Source: Fusobacterium ulcerans ATCC 49185 (GTDB lineage Bacteria; Fusobacteriota; Fusobacteriia; Fusobacteriales; Fusobacteriaceae). Taken from it: a DNA stretch of 64,000 nt. The notes beneath the pieces are model-generated. The model saw only the letters and a program-made list of their open reading frames with translations. It was not told the origin of the DNA and ran no database searches. The DNA is taken from NCBI RefSeq assembly GCF_900683735.1, contig NZ_LR215979.1, forward strand, positions 3,596,001 to 3,660,000. The letters run 5' to 3'. How positions within the stretch are numbered: position 1 is the first letter of the stretch; each line of letters starts with the position of its first letter. This document shows, one piece after another, positions 1 to 8,595 of this stretch. The position numbers and the translations under genes are program-made.

Positions 1-50
1 AAATTATTTTCTGCCACACATACTATCATGTTTAATTTTGGTTTATTCAT
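1..50 (-). CDS. folA: Dihydrofolate reductase, N-terminal fragment (cut by window edge)
   Basis: Only the first 16 codons are inside the window. They read MNKPKLNMIVCVAENN, which fits the opening beta strand of dihydrofolate reductases (pattern M-x-I-V-A-x-A-x-N). The ATG shares its A with the TAA stop of the upstream thymidylate synthase gene (TAATG), so the two are translationally coupled. The pairing is functionally sensible because ThyA oxidises methylene-tetrahydrofolate to dihydrofolate, which DHFR reduces again. The name rests on a short stretch plus this neighbourhood. Confidence 0.75.
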   Translation of the reverse strand, partial: MNKPKLNMIVCVAENN

Positions 51-874
51 TATATTGCCACCTCATAAGAAATTTTATCTCCATATTGATAGTTTTCAAC
101 AACTACATCATCAGGTTTAAAATCATAGATAGATTTAAAGTTTTCAATTCTTACAGTTGCTCCATCAATTGAAGGTCTTTTTATCTGCTCTAAAAGTTCA
201 GGCATGTGTCTGTCATAAATATGTACGTTATGAATATTCCATATAATTTCAGCAGGTTCCAGATTGCATTCCATAGCCACTAACTTGTGGAGTATAGAAT
301 ATTGAAACACATTAGCTACAAGTCCAAGTGCTACATCACAGCTTCTTTGTCTTACCTCTAAGTAAAGTTTATTTCCAATAACACTCCATTGAGTAAGATG
401 TACACAAGGAGTAAGAGCCATTTTGTCGAGATCTTCTGGCACCCATATCTCTGTCATTATTCTACGGCTGTTAGGATTTTTTTTCAATTCTCCTATAACA
501 TAATCAAGCTGACTTTTATATCCAAATGTTTGTTTTGCTATTTGGTATCCATAGGCTTTTCCTATAGTGCCATCTTTCATTTTCCATTCATCCCAGAATT
601 TACATTTTAATTTATTTAATTCATCTACATCATTAGACTGCATTACCCATATCCAGTAAAGTTCTCTGATAGGAGCTTTGTTTGGAGCAAACCTGGTAGT
701 GATAAGATGTGCTTCATCAGTAGAATTATCAAGCCTGAATTGATATCCTATATAGCTTTTGTAATGAGCAGGAGTTCCATCAGCATATTTTGTTCTGACA
801 TTTCCTTCACTCCATATTCCTTTTTTATCTATAGTTTCAACAATTTCTTTGTATATTTTATCAAATTTAGCCAT
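50..874 (-). CDS. thyA: Thymidylate synthase
   Basis: Makes dTMP from dUMP with methylene-tetrahydrofolate in the cytoplasm. The product has 274 residues, close to the family's usual 264-316. The catalytic Cys lies in TPCVHLTQWS (about residue 157), followed by the dUMP-phosphate motif RQRSCD (about 176-181) and the conserved NVFQYS segment. I start at the ATG at 874 because AAAGGAG lies six bases before it; a TTG two codons earlier falls inside that ribosome-binding site. It overlaps folA by one base at its end, forming a dTMP/folate operon on the reverse strand. No promoter hexamers were strong enough to assign. Confidence 0.96.
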   Translation of the reverse strand: MAKFDKIYKEIVETIDKKGIWSEGNVRTKYADGTPAHYKSYIGYQFRLDNSTDEAHLITTRFAPNKAPIRELYWIWVMQSNDVDELNKLKCKFWDEWKMKDGTIGKAYGYQIAKQTFGYKSQLDYVIGELKKNPNSRRIMTEIWVPEDLDKMALTPCVHLTQWSVIGNKLYLEVRQRSCDVALGLVANVFQYSILHKLVAMECNLEPAEIIWNIHNVHIYDRHMPELLEQIKRPSIDGATVRIENFKSIYDFKPDDVVVENYQYGDKISYEVAI

Positions 875-1073
875 ACTCAACTCCTTTAGACAATCAAATT
901 TTATCGTTATATTTTATCATAAATTTATGATTATTACAAAGAGAGAAATTTGGTGTAGTTTATTAAAAAAAAGAAAAATAGCAGAACATCTAAAGAATGA
1001 AGGTTGATTTTTTATGAAAAAACAAATATAATTATTGAATATAGGAAACATAAAAGTATTTTGGGGGTAAGAT

Positions 1074-1859
1074 ATGCCAGTTATTTTTTTGTTAGTCAGT
1101 TTTTTTTCTTCTCTTGTAGGGTCAATATGTGGTATAGGTGGGGGAGTAATAATTAAACCTGTTCTTGATGCAACAGGGACTATGAGTGTAACAGCTATAA
1201 GTTTTTTATCAGGATGTACAGTTCTTTCTATGTCTGTTATTTCTGTAGCTAAAGCAATGAAAAATAGTACTGTAAAGATAAATACAAAGATTACTACTTG
1301 GCTTGCATTAGGAAGTGTATTGGGAGGAATGACAGGAAAAGTTATGTTTCAAGCTGTAAAAGAGGTTCTTCAAAATGAGAACAGGACAGGAGCAGTTCAA
1401 TCAATTGTTATGATATTTATAACATTGGGAACTTTAATATATACAGCTAAGAAAAATGATATAAAAACACATAATTTTGAAAATAAGATTCTATGCTTTA
1501 TTATAGGAGTTATTCTAGGGATATTTTCATCATTTCTAGGAATTGGAGGAGGACCTATCAATCTTGTAATATTGATTTTCTTCTTTTCAATGACTACTAA
1601 GGAAGCAGCTATTAATTCTATATACATAATACTATTTTCACAAATAGCAAGTCTGGCACATACTATATTTGCAAGAAAAACTCCAGATGTAAGTGTTCTT
1701 TATCTTGGACTTATGGTGTTGGGAGGAGTATGTGGAGGAATGGCAGGAAGCATGGTTAATAAAAAGATATCTGAAGAAAAAGTGGATAAACTTTTTATGG
1801 GACTTATGCTGGTTATAGTATTCATAAATATTTACAATGCATATGTTTTTATGAAATAG
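1074..1859 (+). CDS. TauE/SafE (TSUP) family membrane transporter
   Basis: A 261-residue polytopic membrane protein with about eight hydrophobic segments. The two halves each carry the family hallmark: CGIGGGVIIKP near residue 20 and LGIGGGPINLV near residue 157. This internal duplication is typical of the sulfite exporter TauE/SafE family, whose members move small organosulfur or sulfur oxyanions across the inner membrane. The substrate cannot be read from the sequence. GGGGG lies just before the ATG. It is followed 62 bp later by a small membrane protein gene with its own GAGGAGAAG site. Confidence 0.85.
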   Translation: MPVIFLLVSFFSSLVGSICGIGGGVIIKPVLDATGTMSVTAISFLSGCTVLSMSVISVAKAMKNSTVKINTKITTWLALGSVLGGMTGKVMFQAVKEVLQNENRTGAVQSIVMIFITLGTLIYTAKKNDIKTHNFENKILCFIIGVILGIFSSFLGIGGGPINLVILIFFFSMTTKEAAINSIYIILFSQIASLAHTIFARKTPDVSVLYLGLMVLGGVCGGMAGSMVNKKISEEKVDKLFMGLMLVIVFINIYNAYVFMK

Positions 1860-1921
1860 AAATTAATATTCTCTAAATGATATTACATTAAAAAATTACT
1901 TGAAAACATGAGGAGAAGAGA

Positions 1922-2260
1922 ATGAAAATAGATTATGAAAAAAATATAATGGGAACAATATCTTTAGTAATAGGAATACTTCTGCTTATTGCTAGTGGAT
2001 TGTCAGTTGGACTCTTAAAAATATGTTTGATAAATTCTAGAAATGGATGGTTTGTCATATTGGGTCATATCATGGTGCTTGTTATGATTGCCATAGCATT
2101 AATTGGACCAGCAGTTTCAGTAATGGGATTGATTTTTAGTGGAATTGGAATATTTGGTTCCTTTAAGAAAAAAAGATTGGCTTTTATTGGATTAATTATT
2201 AATTTACTCTCATTGATTGTCTGTATTTTAATATTTAAAGAAATGGGAATAAAATTTTAA
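1922..2260 (+). CDS. Small membrane protein of unknown function
   Basis: 112 residues with three clear hydrophobic segments (about 12-33, 42-75 and 86-106) separated by short basic loops such as FKKKR. It resembles small DUF4190-like membrane proteins in size and layout, but I cannot assign a family with confidence. A good ribosome-binding site (GAGGAGAAG) precedes the ATG. It sits between the TSUP transporter and a VOC protein in the same direction with short gaps, so it may be co-transcribed. Confidence 0.7.
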   Translation: MKIDYEKNIMGTISLVIGILLLIASGLSVGLLKICLINSRNGWFVILGHIMVLVMIAIALIGPAVSVMGLIFSGIGIFGSFKKKRLAFIGLIINLLSLIVCILIFKEMGIKF

Positions 2261-2299
2261 TAAAAAGAAATCTATTTCATATGCTAGGAGGAAAAAGAT

Positions 2300-2668
2300 A
2301 TGATTAAAGAAATAGCAGGATTTGCCTATGATTGTAAAAATGCTGATGCATTAGCAGATTTTTATGTAAATTTGCTTGGTTGGGAGAAAATTCTTTCAGG
2401 AAATGGCTGGGCTGGGTTACGTTCACCTCAAGGATGGATTTTTGCTTTTCAGGAAGTTGAAGAATATATTCCACCAGTATGGCCATGGGAAAAAGGAAAG
2501 CAGCAGCAAATGGCACATATAGATTTTCTTGTTGAAAATTTAGAAGAGGGAGTTTCTCATGCTGTAAAGTGTGGTGCAAAAATATCAGAAATACAATATT
2601 TTGAAACATCAACAGTTTTATTTGACCCAGAGGGACATCCATTTTGTTTAAGTACAATAAAGCAGTAG
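2300..2668 (+). CDS. VOC (glyoxalase/bleomycin-resistance fold) protein
   Basis: 122 residues forming one vicinal-oxygen-chelate domain with two beta-alpha-beta-beta-beta modules. The first runs through FAYDCKNADALADFYVNLLGW and the second through HIDFLVENLEEGVSHAV to the closing FDPEGHPFCLS. Candidate metal ligands (His near 74 and the terminal region) are visible, but VOC proteins range from lyases to antibiotic-binding proteins, so no substrate is claimed. TAGGAGGAAAA precedes the ATG. Last gene of a rightward run before a convergent reverse gene. Confidence 0.8.
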   Translation: MIKEIAGFAYDCKNADALADFYVNLLGWEKILSGNGWAGLRSPQGWIFAFQEVEEYIPPVWPWEKGKQQQMAHIDFLVENLEEGVSHAVKCGAKISEIQYFETSTVLFDPEGHPFCLSTIKQ

Positions 2669-2786
2669 ATTGATAAGTACAAATTTAATTTTAAAATATG
2701 AAAAAGAAAATTCAAAGAATTATTAGGATATATTTAGATGAATTTAAATAATGACTTAAAAGATAGAATTATATAAAAATGTAAAA

Positions 2787-2813
2787 AGAGGTATGGAAAA
2801 AATCCATACCTCT
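2787..2813 (-). terminator. Intrinsic terminator between convergent genes
   Basis: An 11-bp perfect inverted repeat (AGAGGTATGGA / TCCATACCTCT) with a 5-base loop. On the reverse strand it is followed by TTTTTAC, so it best serves the hydrolase gene that ends at 2817. The forward side has only a weak T run. Confidence 0.8.
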
Positions 2814-2816
2814 GAT

Positions 2817-3410
2817 TTATTTTATACACTGATTTATAAACTGAGTAATAACTGATTCAACTTTTTTTCTCTGATAGTCATTATAATATTTGGAATAAGG
2901 GTCAATAAATCCATGAGAAGCCTCAAATACAGTAATAGATAAATTTTTTTTATATTGTAATTCATTAACTGTTGCTGACACATCAAAAGAATCTTCCTTT
3001 GCAAACAACAAAAGAGTAGGGCAGACAGGATTTAAATCAGTGTAATCTCTTATACGAGAACCATAACATGCAATGATTCCACTGTATAAAGATTTTTCAC
3101 AACATCTCCATGCAATAGTAGCACCTGCACTAAAACCTAAAAGAAATATTTTATTGTACTGTTTCTTTAAATTATTGGCTAGACTATTTATTTCTGTATA
3201 TTTATCAAAACCAATATTTTGAATAAAATAATTATATGCTTCATCAGCTTCTTCATATGAAAATGGAGTATGCTCAAGAAGATTTGGGCAAAAAATATCA
3301 AATCCCATTTTTTGATATTTTTGGCATTGTTTTTTTATAAAATCATTAACTCCATATATTTCATGAAGCAATATGATTGCCTGTTTCTTTATTTTTTTAT
3401 TTCTTTTCAA
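2817..3410 (-). CDS. Dienelactone-hydrolase-like alpha/beta hydrolase
   Basis: 197 residues with an alpha/beta-hydrolase core like the dienelactone hydrolase family: an opening LLHEIYGVND, a nucleophile elbow GFSAGA with Ser94, an acid in FAKEDSFD (about 140-143) and His166 in EASHGFIDP. Classical dienelactone hydrolases use Cys in the elbow, so the Ser points to a different esterase or thioesterase substrate. It starts with TTG at 3410, preceded by GAGGTGG; the next internal Met would delete the first conserved strand. It is monocistronic. Confidence 0.82.
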   Translation of the reverse strand: MKRNKKIKKQAIILLHEIYGVNDFIKKQCQKYQKMGFDIFCPNLLEHTPFSYEEADEAYNYFIQNIGFDKYTEINSLANNLKKQYNKIFLLGFSAGATIAWRCCEKSLYSGIIACYGSRIRDYTDLNPVCPTLLLFAKEDSFDVSATVNELQYKKNLSITVFEASHGFIDPYSKYYNDYQRKKVESVITQFINQCIK

Positions 3411-3668
3411 GTAGCCACCTCATAAAATATGAATTTTTATTATGATGTTCTTTCACATTTCTTCCTAAAATTATACTATATTAATTTTTATTTGTCTATT
3501 TTCCCTCAGCTCTATTTTTATTAAAATAGTTCTTAATAAAGGAAAAAAATTAAGAATAAGAATGATTTAATAATATATTTGAATAGTTTTTTATAAGGTG
3601 GATACCAATATTTTTGTAAGAAATAAAGACAAAACAAAAATAAATAAAACATTTAATTTGTAAAAATA

Positions 3669-3697
3669 TTGACATTTAAATAAATTATTGGTATAAT
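3669..3697 (+). promoter_or_regulatory. Sigma-70 promoter P1 of the GntR operon
   Basis: TTGACA at 3669-3674, a 17-bp spacer and TATAAT at 3692-3697: both hexamers match consensus exactly. The start site would fall inside the palindrome immediately downstream. The rest of the intergenic stretch back to 3411 is AT-rich with nothing else recognised. Confidence 0.85.
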
Positions 3698-3698
3698 T

Positions 3699-3716
3699 CA
3701 AATGTCTAGACATTTG
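3699..3716. promoter_or_regulatory. Palindromic operator, probable GntR/HutC-type site
   Basis: CAAATGTCTAGACATTTG is a perfect 18-bp palindrome two bases after the -10 box of P1. Its core TGTCTAGACA resembles operators of HutC-subfamily GntR regulators such as NagR/DasR (core GTCTAGAC). The adjacent gene encodes such a regulator, so autorepression is the simplest reading. Confidence 0.75.
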
Positions 3717-3750
3717 AACAATTGAATATCTGTATATGGTTTTAATATTC

Positions 3751-3779
3751 TTGACAAGTATTGCTACACTTTATACAAT
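3751..3779 (+). promoter_or_regulatory. Second promoter P2 of the GntR operon
   Basis: TTGACA at 3751-3756, a 17-bp spacer and TACAAT at 3774-3779. It lies downstream of the palindrome, so the operator sits between two tandem promoters. The resulting leader to the ATG at 3818 would be short. Confidence 0.7.
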
Positions 3780-3817
3780 GTAGAAGAGTTTTAAAATTTG
3801 GATAGGGTGTGGTTTGT

Positions 3818-4612
3818 ATGAAAAAATTAAAAAGTGATAGTCCAATCCCTCTTTATTATCAGCTCAGAGAAATCATAAGAGATAAAATAATGAATGAAGA
3901 TTGGGGATATGGAACAGAGATACCTTCAGAATTGAAGCTTTGTGATGAGTTTAATTTATGCAGAGCCACAGTAAAACAGGCAATGGATGGTCTTGTAAAT
4001 GAGGGACTTATTGTAAGGAAAAAAGGAAAGGGATCTTTTGTAGTCTATCAAAAGATTACAGAAAATTTTCTGCTAGAACCAGCTTTCAGCAAAAAAAGTG
4101 GAGAAGCAGGACTGAATGATTACTCAACAGTGATTTTTTCAGATTTTACAGAAACAGACAGAAGAATGCAAAAAGTATTGGAGCTAGAAGAGAATGGAGA
4201 GGTGTATCAAATAGAGAGGCTTCATTATATAGACGGAAAACCAGTTCTTTTAGATACACACTATATCAATCCTAAATGGGCAGGAAATATTTCAAAGGAA
4301 GATATTAGAGAAATAGCTGTATATAAATATATTGAAAATACCTATGAAAAAAGTTTTACTAATTATAAAATAGGGGTACAGGCAATAATGCTTGATCAAT
4401 ATGAAAAAGAGCAGCTTGATTTTCCAGAAATTCCTACAGGGATGGTAGTAGAATGTCTGTCATTTATAGGGAAAGAGCCTGTAGTATTCAACAGGAGAAC
4501 TTATAGAGGAGATAGATGTGATCTTTGTTTAGAATTCATAGCTGTTAATCAAAAAATGGAAGTTGTCAATTCAGAGATTTCTATTGAAGAGAGAAATGGA
4601 AAACGTCATTAA
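3818..4612 (+). CDS. GntR-family transcriptional regulator (HutC/UTRA type)
   Basis: 264 residues. The N-terminal winged helix (about 5-75) has the GntR pattern PLYYQLREII, then ATVKQAMDGLVNEGL as the recognition region and KKGKGSFV as the wing. The rest is a UTRA effector domain, with the typical VYQIERLHYIDGKPVLLD stretch. HutC-type regulators usually sense a catabolite of the system they control. Here the downstream genes are an organic-acid/amino-acid symporter and an amino-acid-racemase-like protein, so the effector may be a dicarboxylic amino acid (inference). I start at ATG 3818, ten bases after AGGG; an in-frame GTG at 3809 lies too close to it. Confidence 0.9.
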   Translation: MKKLKSDSPIPLYYQLREIIRDKIMNEDWGYGTEIPSELKLCDEFNLCRATVKQAMDGLVNEGLIVRKKGKGSFVVYQKITENFLLEPAFSKKSGEAGLNDYSTVIFSDFTETDRRMQKVLELEENGEVYQIERLHYIDGKPVLLDTHYINPKWAGNISKEDIREIAVYKYIENTYEKSFTNYKIGVQAIMLDQYEKEQLDFPEIPTGMVVECLSFIGKEPVVFNRRTYRGDRCDLCLEFIAVNQKMEVVNSEISIEERNGKRH

Positions 4613-4695
4613 AACCTTCATCAAGTATTGAGCTGCAAAATAGTCAAGAATAGCGATCTTTCATATACTACTTAATTTTAAGTGGGGGGATTATT

Positions 4696-5919
4696 ATGTT
4701 AAAGAAGAAGATAGGATTGGCCAATAAGATATTGATTGGTATGATTCTGGGGGCAATAGCTGGACTTGTTATAGGACCAAAAATAACGGCAATAGCTGTC
4801 GTTGGGGATGTATTTTTAAGACTTCTTAGAATGTCAGTTGTACCTCTTATTTTTGCCAATGTTGTTTTGGCAGTAGCAGGTATGGGAGATTTGAGACGTC
4901 TTGGGAAGATTGGAGTTAAACTTGTTGTTATCTTTTTAGCTACAACATTTGTTGCAGCAGGTATTGGATTATTTTCTGCTCTTGTGATAAAACCAGGGGT
5001 AGGATTTGTAATGACAGATGTCAGTGGAATAGTTGAAAAAGGGGCTCCTACTGTAAGCAGTGTTATTTTAGGATTTTTCCCTGTTAATATAATGCAGTCA
5101 TTCTCAGAAGGAAATATGCTTCAGATAATTACTTTTGCTATATTTTCTGGTATAGCTATCCTTCTATTAAAAGAAGAGGACAAAAAACGTGTGTTGGATA
5201 TGTTTGGAACTCTTTCTCGTTTCATAATGATGATATTGAAATTTGTTATGGGATTCACTCCATATGGTGTTTTTGCTCTTATGGCAACAACAACAGGAAA
5301 ATATGGAACAGACATATTAGGACCTTTAGGAAAGTTTATAATTACTATTTACATTGGATTAATCATACATGCTTTTGTAGTTTATGGTGGAATGTATCTG
5401 GCAGCTTCTGGAAAGAGCCCGATTGCGTTCTATAAGAAAATAGCTCCAGTATGGACTACAAGTTTTGCTACATGTAGTACTGCTGCAACTATACCAGTAT
5501 CTATAAAAGTTTGTGAAGATGAATTGAAATTGAAAAAAGATATAGCTGGATTTACTATTCCAGTAGGGGCAACAATGAATATGGATGGAAATGGGCTTTG
5601 GTATGGAGTCGTAGCAGTGTTTGTATCACAGGTACTGGGAATAGAAATGTCTTTATATCAAATGTTTATAGCTGTATTTACAGGAGTATTGATGACTTTA
5701 GGAAGTCCTGGTATCCCTGGTGGAATATTTGTTGCAACAACTATTTTCCTTACAACTTTAGGGCTACCAATAGAATTTGTAGGTCTTTTAGGTGGAATCT
5801 TCCGTATAATGGATATGGGAATCACTACTGTAAATGTAGTGGGATCTGTAGTCGTAGCTGCTGTATTAGATGCTGGTGAAAGAAAGAATGAGCAGAGAGA
5901 AGCAGTTGAGGAGGGATAA
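4696..5919 (+). CDS. Sodium/proton:dicarboxylate (glutamate/aspartate) symporter, DAACS family
   Basis: 407 residues, about the usual length of bacterial GltP/GltT/DctA-type carriers. The two hairpin regions are visible: TSFATCSTAATIPVS near 255-270 (the Ser-rich first hairpin) and GATMNMDGNGLWY near 290-302, the NMDG motif that binds sodium and substrate. The second hairpin is represented by LGSPGIPGG. It should import glutamate, aspartate or a related dicarboxylate across the inner membrane. It lies 83 bp after the GntR gene and two bases before the racemase-like gene, so all three probably form one operon for an acidic amino acid. Confidence 0.9.
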   Translation: MLKKKIGLANKILIGMILGAIAGLVIGPKITAIAVVGDVFLRLLRMSVVPLIFANVVLAVAGMGDLRRLGKIGVKLVVIFLATTFVAAGIGLFSALVIKPGVGFVMTDVSGIVEKGAPTVSSVILGFFPVNIMQSFSEGNMLQIITFAIFSGIAILLLKEEDKKRVLDMFGTLSRFIMMILKFVMGFTPYGVFALMATTTGKYGTDILGPLGKFIITIYIGLIIHAFVVYGGMYLAASGKSPIAFYKKIAPVWTTSFATCSTAATIPVSIKVCEDELKLKKDIAGFTIPVGATMNMDGNGLWYGVVAVFVSQVLGIEMSLYQMFIAVFTGVLMTLGSPGIPGGIFVATTIFLTTLGLPIEFVGLLGGIFRIMDMGITTVNVVGSVVVAAVLDAGERKNEQREAVEEG

Positions 5920-5921
5920 TA

Positions 5922-6629
5922 ATGAAAGAAAAAGTTGTGGGAATATTAGGTGGAATGGGACCAGAAGCTACTATAGATCTTTTTGCCAAAATAGTAGAAG
6001 AAACACATGCAAAATGTGATGAAGATCACTTGAGAATAATAGTGGACAATAATCCAAAAATGCCAAGCAGACAGGATGCAATCATGAAAGGGACAGAAAG
6101 CCCAGTTGCAGCTATGGTTGCTACAGCAGAAAATTTAAAAAAAGCGGGGGCTGACTTTATAATAATCGGGGCAAATACAGCACATTATTTTTATGACGAA
6201 GTTGCCAGTCAGGTAGACATACCATTTCTACATATAATAGAGGAAGCAGTTAAAGAGATGATGCGTCAGGTGCCAGGAATAAAAAAAGTGGGGGTAATGG
6301 CAACTAATGCAGCTGTGAAGATTAAATTATATGATAAATGCTGTGCAAAGTTTGGAATAAAAGTAATAGCTGCAAAAGAGGAAGTACAGAATAAAGTACA
6401 TGATACTATATTTGACTTTAAATACAATGGGGTTACAGAAAAGAATGTAAAAGATGCTACAGATTGTGCTAAATATTTCATAGAAAATGGAGCAGAGGCA
6501 TTAATAATGGGATGTACAGAAATTCCAATTATATTAAAAGGAAAAAGTTTTACAGTGCCTCTTATAGATCCTAATGATATTATAGGAAAAGTGGCAGTAG
6601 CTTACGCAAAAAATAAATACGAATTATAA
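5922..6629 (+). CDS. Aspartate/glutamate racemase family protein with one catalytic Cys replaced
   Basis: 235 residues of the Asp/Glu/hydantoin racemase superfamily: N-terminal GILGGMGPEAT (8-18), middle GANTAHYFYDE (83-93) and C-terminal MGCTEIP (196-202). The second catalytic Cys is present (Cys198). The first catalytic position, normally Cys in PCNTAH or Thr in the L-Asp/Glu racemase YgeA, is Ala84 (codon GCA). A two-base racemase with only one acid/base residue may be restricted to one direction or to another reaction. The close coupling to the symporter suggests that it acts on the imported substrate. Confidence 0.85.
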   Translation: MKEKVVGILGGMGPEATIDLFAKIVEETHAKCDEDHLRIIVDNNPKMPSRQDAIMKGTESPVAAMVATAENLKKAGADFIIIGANTAHYFYDEVASQVDIPFLHIIEEAVKEMMRQVPGIKKVGVMATNAAVKIKLYDKCCAKFGIKVIAAKEEVQNKVHDTIFDFKYNGVTEKNVKDATDCAKYFIENGAEALIMGCTEIPIILKGKSFTVPLIDPNDIIGKVAVAYAKNKYEL

Positions 6630-6674
6630 AAAACAAGGTGGTTCAAAGTAATTTTGAGCCACCTTGTTTTCTAT
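6629..6674. terminator. Bidirectional terminator between convergent operons
   Basis: A long hairpin with AACAAGGTGG..CAAA on the left and TTTG.CCACCTTGTT on the right, flanked by A and T runs on both sides. It serves the racemase operon on the forward strand and the small gene ending at 6671 on the reverse strand. Confidence 0.85.
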
Positions 6675-6865
6675 TTCTTAGGTGAGAATTTTTTTAAAAA
6701 CTCACTTTTTTCTCTTACAAAAAGTTTTCCTTCAGCTTCTTTACAGATATAAACTATCACTATCAATCCATCTCTTTCATTAGTACAATCAATAGCTTCA
6801 CTTACAGTTTGGTATTCTCTTCCATTTTTATTATTTATCCAAAGGGAATTTTTTTCTATTATCAT
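6671..6865 (-). CDS. Small protein, DUF1653-like
   Basis: 64 residues. The layout, a short W-x-N-x-x-G-x-x-Y strand, then AIDCTNERDG, then VIVYICKEAEGKLFVREKSEF, resembles DUF1653-type proteins that end in a conserved (V/Y)-V-R-x-x-x-x-F motif. The function is unknown. GAGGAAAA precedes the ATG. It follows the DUF1847 gene by 12 bp, so the two are probably co-transcribed. Confidence 0.7.
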   Translation of the reverse strand: MIIEKNSLWINNKNGREYQTVSEAIDCTNERDGLIVIVYICKEAEGKLFVREKSEFLKKFSPKK

Positions 6866-6877
6866 TTTTCCTCGCTT

Positions 6878-7501
6878 TTATTTAAAAAGTTTTTTCTTAT
6901 AATATCCTTCAGCCATATATATAGCAGCAAGAGGATTGTGACCTAGAACTCTGTCTTTTACTGCAAACACTGTAACAGGAGCTTCAGAATGTTTCAGGAA
7001 TAAAGAGTCATGTCCTACACAAAGTCCTAAAAGTATATTTAATTCAGTTCCAGACTGATTTAAAAGTTTTGCCTGACCAATAGGATTACACATAGGTTCA
7101 TAAGTACAAGGTCTTACCTGCTCTTCATTAGAGATATTGATAAATTCTTTGAGGACAGACCCATTTTTGCATGATAAAGATTCCACTGTAAAGCCCTGAT
7201 TTCTAAGGATAGAAGCAAAAAGTTTAGCCTCTTTTGAAAGACCTACACAAAATGCAAGACCAAGTTTTTTATACCCGCATTTATTAGCAAAATTTATTAT
7301 TTCTTCTACTCTTGTCTGTTTACAATACCCTTCACTTTCGACAAGGGCTGAATTATGAGCAAGCTTCATATTTTCTTTTTCAAGATAGAATTTTTTGATT
7401 TCCTCTATGTTGTCAAGTTCTCTGCATGGGCAATTAAGAGGAGCTTCAGCAAGATTCCCAGTTCTGCAAACGTATTTAGTACAAACATCACAAGTGTACA
7501 T
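6878..7501 (-). CDS. DUF1847 family cysteine-rich putative metal-binding protein
   Basis: 207 residues. The N-terminus carries a Cys cluster (CDVCTKYVCRTGN and CPCREL), followed by a Rossmann-like half with AFCVGLSKEAK and LGLCVGHDSLF. These are hallmarks of the DUF1847 family of uncharacterised proteins from anaerobes. At least nine cysteines suggest metal or Fe-S binding, but no reaction is known to me. AAGGAGATGA precedes the ATG. It sits between a lipase-like hydrolase upstream and the DUF1653-like gene downstream on the reverse strand. Confidence 0.85.
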   Translation of the reverse strand: MYTCDVCTKYVCRTGNLAEAPLNCPCRELDNIEEIKKFYLEKENMKLAHNSALVESEGYCKQTRVEEIINFANKCGYKKLGLAFCVGLSKEAKLFASILRNQGFTVESLSCKNGSVLKEFINISNEEQVRPCTYEPMCNPIGQAKLLNQSGTELNILLGLCVGHDSLFLKHSEAPVTVFAVKDRVLGHNPLAAIYMAEGYYKKKLFK

Positions 7502-7525
7502 AAAATCATCTCCTTAAATATATAT

Positions 7526-8380
7526 TTAAATTCTAATTTCTAACCATTTTTCAATATCATTAAATACTTCATCTCTGTTTATTTCATTGTGAAGCTCATG
7601 TCTTGCATTTTTATACAAATGACAGGTAACATCTTTAAATCCAATTTTGTTGTAGAATTTCTCAAGCTCTGCAACTCCCTTTCCAAATTTTCCCACAGGA
7701 TCCATATCTCCTGATACTATCATTATAGGAAGTTCTCTGGATATGTTTTTAAAAGATTCTTCTGAATAGAGAGAATTTAAAAACTCAAAGAAAGTAGTAT
7801 AAAAAGTACTACTGTAGGTAAAATCACATAATTTATCATTACAATATTTTTTAACTTCTTCAATATCTCTGGAAAGCCATGAATTTTCATTATAATAATA
7901 TTCAGATTTTGTTTTGCTGTTGGAATTTAGAAAAACAAGTTTTTTAATTATAGAGGCTCTCCTATTTTTATATATTTTATCTAAAAAATAACTTGCTATT
8001 TCTCCTGTTTTCCATAGAAAAGGCTGTTTATAACATGAACCGCAAAATATATACCCATCTATTTTATTCCAACAGGTTTTCATATGTTCTTGTGCAATGA
8101 AAGATCCCATACTGTGCCCAAATACAAAAAAAGGAATATTAGGATACTCTCTTTTTAATTTTTCAGTATACAATATTTGCTCTCTTATTAAGATAGGAAA
8201 ATCACTTTGAAATATACCCAGTTCTTCTTTTGCAGCAACATTATTTCCATGATGTAAATGTTCATGTAAAAAGACAAGATAACCTTGTTCTGTAAAATAT
8301 TTAAAGAAGTGAATATATCTTCCTTTATGTTCACTCATTCCATGTATAACTTGTATAATTCCTTTTATATTTTCTGTCAT
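7526..8380 (-). CDS. Alpha/beta hydrolase, monoacylglycerol-lipase/lysophospholipase-like
   Basis: 284 residues of the Hydrolase_4/serine aminopeptidase S33 group. The oxyanion start is VIHGMSEHKGRY (11-22), the nucleophile elbow is GHSMGS with Ser90, the acid lies in SGDMDPVGKFG and the His in ARHELHNE near the C-terminus. Family members cleave monoglycerides or lysophospholipids. There is no signal peptide, so it should be cytoplasmic. GAGGTGA precedes the ATG. It is the first gene of a reverse-strand trio ending at 6671. Confidence 0.85.
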   Translation of the reverse strand: MTENIKGIIQVIHGMSEHKGRYIHFFKYFTEQGYLVFLHEHLHHGNNVAAKEELGIFQSDFPILIREQILYTEKLKREYPNIPFFVFGHSMGSFIAQEHMKTCWNKIDGYIFCGSCYKQPFLWKTGEIASYFLDKIYKNRRASIIKKLVFLNSNSKTKSEYYYNENSWLSRDIEEVKKYCNDKLCDFTYSSTFYTTFFEFLNSLYSEESFKNISRELPIMIVSGDMDPVGKFGKGVAELEKFYNKIGFKDVTCHLYKNARHELHNEINRDEVFNDIEKWLEIRI

Positions 8381-8595
8381 AAAATTTCACCTCTGTAATA
8401 TTATTATATCTCATAAACAGTAAAAATAAAATAAAATTACATATATAATTTTATAGTAAACACTTGTTAAAAATCAGAAAAAATATTATAATTAGTGTGA
8501 ATGAACAGAAAATTTGTTAAAAAATAAAAGAATAAGTATGGTATTTTAGTATAATTATATAAATTTAAAATAATTTTAAAGGAGTGATATACATT

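Noticed and set aside
389-610. Forward reading frames over thyA and similar opposite-strand frames throughout
   Set aside because: They are shadows of well-supported genes, with no ribosome-binding site and no recognisable protein.
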